Of a stretch of DNA of 64,000 bases, positions 59,831 to 64,000 are shown piece after piece. Within the stretch, counting starts at the first letter, position 1; each line of letters begins with the position of its first letter. A program made the position numbers and the translations under genes. The stretch comes from Candidatus Sumerlaeia bacterium (GTDB lineage: Bacteria > Sumerlaeota > Sumerlaeia > SLMS01 > JAHLLQ01): positions 112,328 to 176,327 of the forward strand of contig JAHCAW010000001.1 of NCBI GenBank assembly GCA_019634695.1, read 5' to 3'. Below the pieces are notes generated by a model that saw only the letters and a program-made list of their open reading frames with translations, was not told the origin of the DNA and ran no database searches.

Positions 59831-60891
59831 GCCTCCTCGCCCTCCTCGTCGGCCGCGCCGGCGGCGGTGTGCTCGTCCACCTCGCGTGCCAGCAGCTCCT
59901 CCAGATCGATCGCCGGGAAGAGCGCCGCCAGGGGGGCGAGCAGTTCGGGCGGCAGCGGCGCCAGGAAGCGCTGCCACTGGTTGTCGGCCGGATGGCGCAG
60001 GCGCAGCACCCGGGCGTGCAGGAAAGGTCGGTCCAGCCGGGCGAAGGACTTGCGCAGCGACGACGGGGCATTGCGCAGGCGCTCGAGCAGGCGCTCGTTC
60101 GCCCCGCCGTACAGCCAGTCGCCGGCGATCGGATGGCCGACGTGCGCGCAGTGCACGCGAATCTGGTGCGTGCGCCCGGTCTCGAGGCGGCACCGCACCA
60201 GCGCGAAGCCGTGCGCGCGGGCCAGCACCTTCAGGTGTGTGACGGCCGGCCGGGCGCCGGAGCCGTTGACTGCCCGCCGGATGCGCTGCGTCTCGTGGCG
60301 GCCGATGGGAGCGTCGACGCGTTGCTCGACCCAGTCGGGCTCACCGGTCACCAGTGCCACGTAGAGGCGCGCCATCGTGCGCGCGCGCAACTGATTGGCC
60401 AGCAGGCGCATGGCGCGGTCGGTCTTGGCGACGACGAGGGCGCCGCTGGTTTCGCGGTCGAGCCGGTGGACGATGCCCGGGCGCTTGACGCCGTTGATGC
60501 CCGGCAGGTCCGGGAAGCGATGGAGCAGGGCGTTGACGAGGGTGCCGTCGGGATTGCCGGCGGCCGGGTGGACGATCATGCCGGCGGCCTTGTTGACCAC
60601 CACGATGTCGGGGTCGTCGTGCAGGAGGTCGAGCGGCAGGTCCTGCGGCTGGGGCCAGGGGTCCTCGGCGGGGGGGAGGTCGAGCCGGATGGTCTCGCCG
60701 CCGGCCAGGACATGGCTGCGCTTGGGCACCTCGCCATCGACGAGCACGCGGCCGTCCTTGACGAGTTGCTGGAAGAAGGTGCGGCTGCGCTCGGTTTGGC
60801 GGCGGCCGAGGAAGGTGTCCAGGCGCATGCCGGCCGCCTCGTCGGGCACGCGGAACTCCTCGAGGCGCGAGGGATTGGTGGGCAGGGTCAT
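59827..60891 (-). CDS. RluA/RluD-family pseudouridine synthase
   Basis: The 354-residue protein has an N-terminal S4 RNA-binding domain (MRLDTFLGRRQTERSRTFFQQL, seen in part) and the catalytic HRLDRETSGALVVAKT with its Asp. It also has VNKAAGMIVHPAAGN and ETGRTHQIRVHCAHVGHPI. The S4 domain plus this motif points to an RluD-like enzyme modifying 23S rRNA. The C-terminal extension is acidic. ATG 60891, with GGAG 11 nt before it, matches the family start, while ATG 61008 would add 39 unlikely residues. It overlaps the oxidoreductase gene by four bases. Confidence 0.93.
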   Translation of the reverse strand: MTLPTNPSRLEEFRVPDEAAGMRLDTFLGRRQTERSRTFFQQLVKDGRVLVDGEVPKRSHVLAGGETIRLDLPPAEDPWPQPQDLPLDLLHDDPDIVVVNKAAGMIVHPAAGNPDGTLVNALLHRFPDLPGINGVKRPGIVHRLDRETSGALVVAKTDRAMRLLANQLRARTMARLYVALVTGEPDWVEQRVDAPIGRHETQRIRRAVNGSGARPAVTHLKVLARAHGFALVRCRLETGRTHQIRVHCAHVGHPIAGDWLYGGANERLLERLRNAPSSLRKSFARLDRPFLHARVLRLRHPADNQWQRFLAPLPPELLAPLAALFPAIDLEELLAREVDEHTAAGAADEEGEEA

Positions 60892-61028
60892 GCGGGGTGG
60901 TGCTCCGGGCGCATTCGTCCCGGCCAGCAGGGGGCCGACAGCTTGCCGGGGGGAACTTTTTTCTGGCGCGCCCCGGCCCACCGTGTCGAGAGTGACTCGC
61001 GGGCCCACTCTCCCCGACCGTCGGATTC

Positions 61029-62360
61029 ATGCCGCCTCCCTCCTCACGACGCGAACGCACCGGCGCGCTGGTCGAGCAAAGCGGCGCCCTCGTCACCATC
61101 ATCGAGGACGACCCCGACTTCGGCGGCTACCTCGAGGAACTGCTGCAAGACAGCGGCCTGGCCAACGTGCGGCTCTACGACGACGGGCTCGAAGGGCTGC
61201 GCGCCTGCCTGCGCGACGTTCCCAATGTCCTCGTCCTGGACCTGAACCTGCCCTCGATGCGCGGCGAGGAAATCTGCCGCCTGCTGCGCTCGTCGCCCAT
61301 GCACCGCGCCATCCGCATCCTCGTGTGCTCCGACATGCCCGAGGCCCAGAAGCGCGAGATGGAGCTGCTCAACATCGGCGCCGACGTCTACTTCGAGAAG
61401 CCCTTCATCGAGGAGCGCTTCATCGAGGACCTCGAGCACCTGCTGCGCAAGTCGCGCGGCATCGCCACTGAGACCCCCGAGGAGGAGACCCAGAACCGGG
61501 CGCCGGGCGCCGAGGAGGTGGCGTGGCGCGAGTCGCAGGAGACCTTCGCGCGCGAGTACTCCGGCCCGCGCGGCACGCCGCCGCCGAACTTCTCCGGCTA
61601 CTCGATCCTCGAGGTCATCGGCGGCGGCGCCATGGGCACCGTCTACAAGGCCCGCGACGAGGCCCACGATCGCCTCGTCGCCCTCAAGGTCTTCCTGCGC
61701 AACCCGCACGACAAGGGCGACAGCTTCGAGCGCTTCCAGCGCGAGGCCGTCATCATGGGCGAGCTGCGCCATCCCAACGTCTTGGCCGTCTACGAGACCG
61801 GCCACACCGGCTTCACCTACTACATCTCGATGGAGTACATGGACCGCGGCAGCCTGATCGACCTGCCCGACAGCCAGATCACCATCGACCTGTGCCGGCG
61901 CGTCGTCCAGCAGGCAGGCGAGGCCCTCATCCACATTCACGAACGCGGCATCATCCACCGCGACATCAAGCCCGGCAACATCCTGCTCTCCTCCGACGGT
62001 GCCATCAAGATCGGCGACTTCGGCATCAGTCGCGTCCGGCTCGGCATCGACCAGCGCGAGTTCACCAGTCAGGAGATGCTGATGGGCACACGCATCTACA
62101 TGGCGCCGGAGCTCTTCATCGGCGGCAAGGCCGACGAGACCACCGACATCTACGCGTTCGGGCGCACGATGCTGCGCCTGTTCGAGGGAGCGACGCCCGA
62201 GCTGCCGACGCGGCCGCTCAAGGTCCTGCGCCCGGACATGCCGCCGGCCTTCTCGGACGCGCTGGAGAAGTGCATGGCGATCGATCCGCGCAATCGCTTC
62301 GCCACGATGCGCGAGACCCGCGCCGCACTGCTCGCCGCACTCGGCGACGCGGAGTCCTGA
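61029..62360 (+). CDS. Response regulator receiver-Ser/Thr protein kinase fusion
   Basis: The 443-residue cytoplasmic protein has an N-terminal receiver domain (residues 20-140). It has acidic pocket E26/D27, phosphorylation site D71 (LVLDLNLPSM), S101 and K124 (FEKPF). A Hanks-type kinase (190-440) follows, with Gly loop GGGAMGTVYKA (198-208), K220, E239, HRDIKPGN (310-317), DFG (330-332) and MAPE (358-361). All catalytic residues are present. No membrane helix or PASTA domain is seen. A histidine kinase would phosphorylate D71 and thereby steer Ser/Thr phosphorylation. No partner kinase lies nearby. Confidence 0.92.
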   Translation: MPPPSSRRERTGALVEQSGALVTIIEDDPDFGGYLEELLQDSGLANVRLYDDGLEGLRACLRDVPNVLVLDLNLPSMRGEEICRLLRSSPMHRAIRILVCSDMPEAQKREMELLNIGADVYFEKPFIEERFIEDLEHLLRKSRGIATETPEEETQNRAPGAEEVAWRESQETFAREYSGPRGTPPPNFSGYSILEVIGGGAMGTVYKARDEAHDRLVALKVFLRNPHDKGDSFERFQREAVIMGELRHPNVLAVYETGHTGFTYYISMEYMDRGSLIDLPDSQITIDLCRRVVQQAGEALIHIHERGIIHRDIKPGNILLSSDGAIKIGDFGISRVRLGIDQREFTSQEMLMGTRIYMAPELFIGGKADETTDIYAFGRTMLRLFEGATPELPTRPLKVLRPDMPPAFSDALEKCMAIDPRNRFATMRETRAALLAALGDAES

Positions 62361-62364
62361 ACCT

Positions 62365-63675
62365 TCAGTCGATCCGGCTCATGCGGTCCCACAGGGCCGT
62401 GGCGGCCGGGCGCGCTGCGTGACGGCTTGCCGCTTCGTCGCATCGCACCGCCCTCCTGTCCCGCAACGCCCACTCGCCGCCGACGAGCACGTCGCGCACC
62501 TGGCGGCTGCCCATCGCGAACAGCAGATGGCCGCCGACACTGCGCGATACCAGCGGCGTCGCGGGCACATAGTCGGTGACGACAACGTCGGCCGCGGCAC
62601 CGGCCTCGAGCACGCCCAGCCGCACGCCGAGCGACTCCGACGCGCGCCGCGCTCCGTTGCCCAGCATCCGCAGCACATCGTCGGGTCCGATGCCCGCGCC
62701 GCCGTCGCGCGACTTGAACCACGCCGTCTGCGCCTCGGCGAACATGTCCGCGCCAATCCCATCGGTGCCCAACTGCACGCACGCACGCAACGCACCCACC
62801 GGCGCATAACCGACCGCGTTGTTCATGTTGGATCGCGTGTTGTGCCCCACGGCCACCTGCGCGGCGCTCACGCGGGCCACCGCCGACGCATCCAGATGCG
62901 TGCAGTGCCCGAACACGTTGCGCGCGTCGAGCATCCCGAAACGCTCGAGACGATCCACCAGCGCGACGCCATGGTCCGCGCGGCACAGGCGCTCGTCGAC
63001 GGGGTCCTCCGCGACGTGGATGTGCATGCCGACGGCGAACTCGGCGGCCATGGCGGCCATGGCCGCCATCGTGTCGTCGCCACAGGTGAACGAGGCGTGC
63101 GCGCCCACGAGGCCGGCGAAGCGTCCGTCGGCGCGGTCGCGACAGCGCGTCAGATAGCGCCGATTCTCGGCAAGTCCCGCGTCGCGCCCTGCCGCCCCGT
63201 TGCGGTCCGTTGTCTCGTAACACAGCACCCCGCGCAGTCCCACGCGCGCGATGCCCTGCTCGATCATGTCGAGCGAGCCGCCGATGCACTCGGGCGATGC
63301 GTGGTGATCGATCAGCGTCGTCGTGCCGCAGTGCAGGGCATCGAACGCGCCGATGCGGGCGGAGAGTTCGACCGACTCGGCATCGAGTGCGCGGTCCAGC
63401 CGCCACCACACGAACTTGAGGATCTCGTGAAAGTTGCCGGGCGTCTGGCGCGGGGCGGGCATGCCGGCCGCCAGCGCCGAATACAGGTGCGTGTGGCCGT
63501 TGACGAGGCCTGGCAACACAACGGCGCCGCCGCAGTCGATCCGCTCGTCGCCGGGCTGCACCGCCACCGCGTCACCGACGGCAGCGATGCGGTCGCCGTC
63601 GATTCGCAGGGCGCCGTGCACCACACGCGGCGGCCAGTAGTCCGTCAGCAGGGCGTTCTCCAGTACAATTCCCAT
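62365..63675 (-). CDS. SsnA/TrzN-like amidohydrolase (aminohydrolase)
   Basis: The 436-residue protein is a metal-dependent amidohydrolase with the entrance motif VLPGLVNGHTHLYSALAAG, GVLCYETTDRNG, the metal-site HIHVAEDPVDE, GHCTHLD and LGTDGIGADMFAEA. It is close to SsnA, a predicted aminohydrolase linked in enterobacteria to purine or selenium-related clusters. GGAG nine bases before ATG 63675 supports the start. The next gene upstream on the same strand is a threonine synthase-like PLP enzyme. The substrate is unknown. Confidence 0.87.
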   Translation of the reverse strand: MGIVLENALLTDYWPPRVVHGALRIDGDRIAAVGDAVAVQPGDERIDCGGAVVLPGLVNGHTHLYSALAAGMPAPRQTPGNFHEILKFVWWRLDRALDAESVELSARIGAFDALHCGTTTLIDHHASPECIGGSLDMIEQGIARVGLRGVLCYETTDRNGAAGRDAGLAENRRYLTRCRDRADGRFAGLVGAHASFTCGDDTMAAMAAMAAEFAVGMHIHVAEDPVDERLCRADHGVALVDRLERFGMLDARNVFGHCTHLDASAVARVSAAQVAVGHNTRSNMNNAVGYAPVGALRACVQLGTDGIGADMFAEAQTAWFKSRDGGAGIGPDDVLRMLGNGARRASESLGVRLGVLEAGAAADVVVTDYVPATPLVSRSVGGHLLFAMGSRQVRDVLVGGEWALRDRRAVRCDEAASRHAARPAATALWDRMSRID

Positions 63676-63713
63676 TATCCGGTTCTCCGTTGCTGGCGTA
63701 TGAGCGTCAGGCC

Positions 63714-64000
63714 TCAGCCCTTTTCGACAATGCGACGAACGGCGTCGAGGTCCGGTGTGATCGAGTGCGGCTCGCCGACGGCGGACCGTGCACCGGCGAT
63801 GTCCTTCAATCCGTTGCCCGAGATTACTGCCACCACCGAGGCGTTCGCGCCGAGGATACCGTCGCGCCGCGCCGTGGCAATGGCCGCCACGGCTGCTGCT
63901 GCGGCGGGCTCGGCGAACACGCCGGTCAGGCGCCCGGTCTCGCGGACCGCCCGCCGAATTTCGTCGTCCGTCACCGTGACGCACGCGCCGTCGCTCTCGC
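63714..64000 (-). CDS. Threonine synthase-like PLP enzyme, C-terminal part (continues beyond the window)
   Basis: About 95 C-terminal residues are visible, ending at TGA 63714. GVFAEPAAAAAVAAI and SVVAVISGNGLKDI are typical of the end of threonine synthase and related fold type II PLP enzymes (the Glu-Pro-x-x-A motif closes the active site). The start and the PLP lysine lie outside the window. It is probably co-transcribed with the amidohydrolase gene 38 nt downstream. A diaminopropionate ammonia-lyase is less likely from the ISGNGLKD motif. Confidence 0.8.
   Translation of the reverse strand, partial: ESDGACVTVTDDEIRRAVRETGRLTGVFAEPAAAAAVAAIATARRDGILGANASVVAVISGNGLKDIAGARSAVGEPHSITPDLDAVRRIVEKG

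Overview
The window is 64 kb of GC-rich bacterial chromosome, roughly two thirds G+C by eye. Genes are packed tightly and many are joined by ATGA or GTGA start/stop overlaps. Lipoprotein signal sequences, a type IV pilin-like prepilin, a Bat-type VWA operon and a DUF4954 beta-helix protein fit a diderm bacterium of a Planctomycetota, Sumerlaeota or Hydrogenedentota-like lineage. That placement is inference only. There is no rRNA gene, no convincing tRNA gene, no CRISPR array and no intact transposon.

Layout. 1-7.5 kb: end of a MoxR ATPase gene, then DUF58, a DUF4381-like protein, BatA, BatB, BatC, BatD and BatE as one operon; then hisF. 8.6-11.4 kb: two small unknown genes and, on the minus strand, a lipoprotein plus a two-in-one ABC permease. 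11.6-18.1 kb: a metal island made of a TroA/ZnuA-like binding protein, an ABC ATPase, two permeases that each carry a C-terminal DtxR/MntR-like domain, and a P1B-4 type metal-exporting ATPase. 18.3-21.8 kb: a three-gene ligase cassette (C39-like peptidase, RimK-like ATP-grasp, GCS2-like ligase). 22-26 kb: a GT39-like protein, a prepilin, and the rpmH-rnpA-yidD operon, with rnpA and yidD overlapping by about 124 nt. 26.2-29.5 kb: a HEPN-like gene pair and an eroded Rhs locus with low-GC tip and candidate immunity genes. 29.6-31.6 kb: a glycosyltransferase and an 800-nt gap full of structured repeats. 31.6-40.3 kb: M48 protease lipoprotein, hybrid cluster protein, DUF4954 protein, nagB, an acyl carrier protein, pta and ackA. 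40.3-42.2 kb: hicAB inside a 53-bp duplication of the ackA 3' end, then a DUF1016 nuclease. 42.2-48 kb: four minus-strand enzyme or membrane genes. 48.5-51.1 kb: a XamI-like restriction-modification pair. 51-64 kb: metallophosphatase-CBM9 lipoprotein, flippase-like protein, degenerate hydrolase-like protein, low-GC orphan, photolyase, CrtI-like oxidoreductase, RluD-like pseudouridine synthase, a receiver-Ser/Thr kinase fusion, an SsnA-like amidohydrolase and the end of a threonine synthase-like gene.

How the parts work together. The Bat operon probably builds a membrane VWA/TPR complex driven by the MoxR ATPase. The metal island pairs uptake (TroA-type ABC) with export (P1B-4) and places metal-sensor domains on the transporter itself, with candidate operators before both units. 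Pta and AckA form the acetate/ATP pathway. Accessory DNA (Rhs remnants, hicAB, DUF1016, XamI R-M, low-GC orphans) is spread over 26-57 kb.

The most unusual items are the double permease-MntR fusion, the inverted pair of three-hairpin repeats with co-varying stems at 30.9-31.2 kb, the hicAB insertion bracketed by a duplicated gene end, and the orphan Rhs tips.
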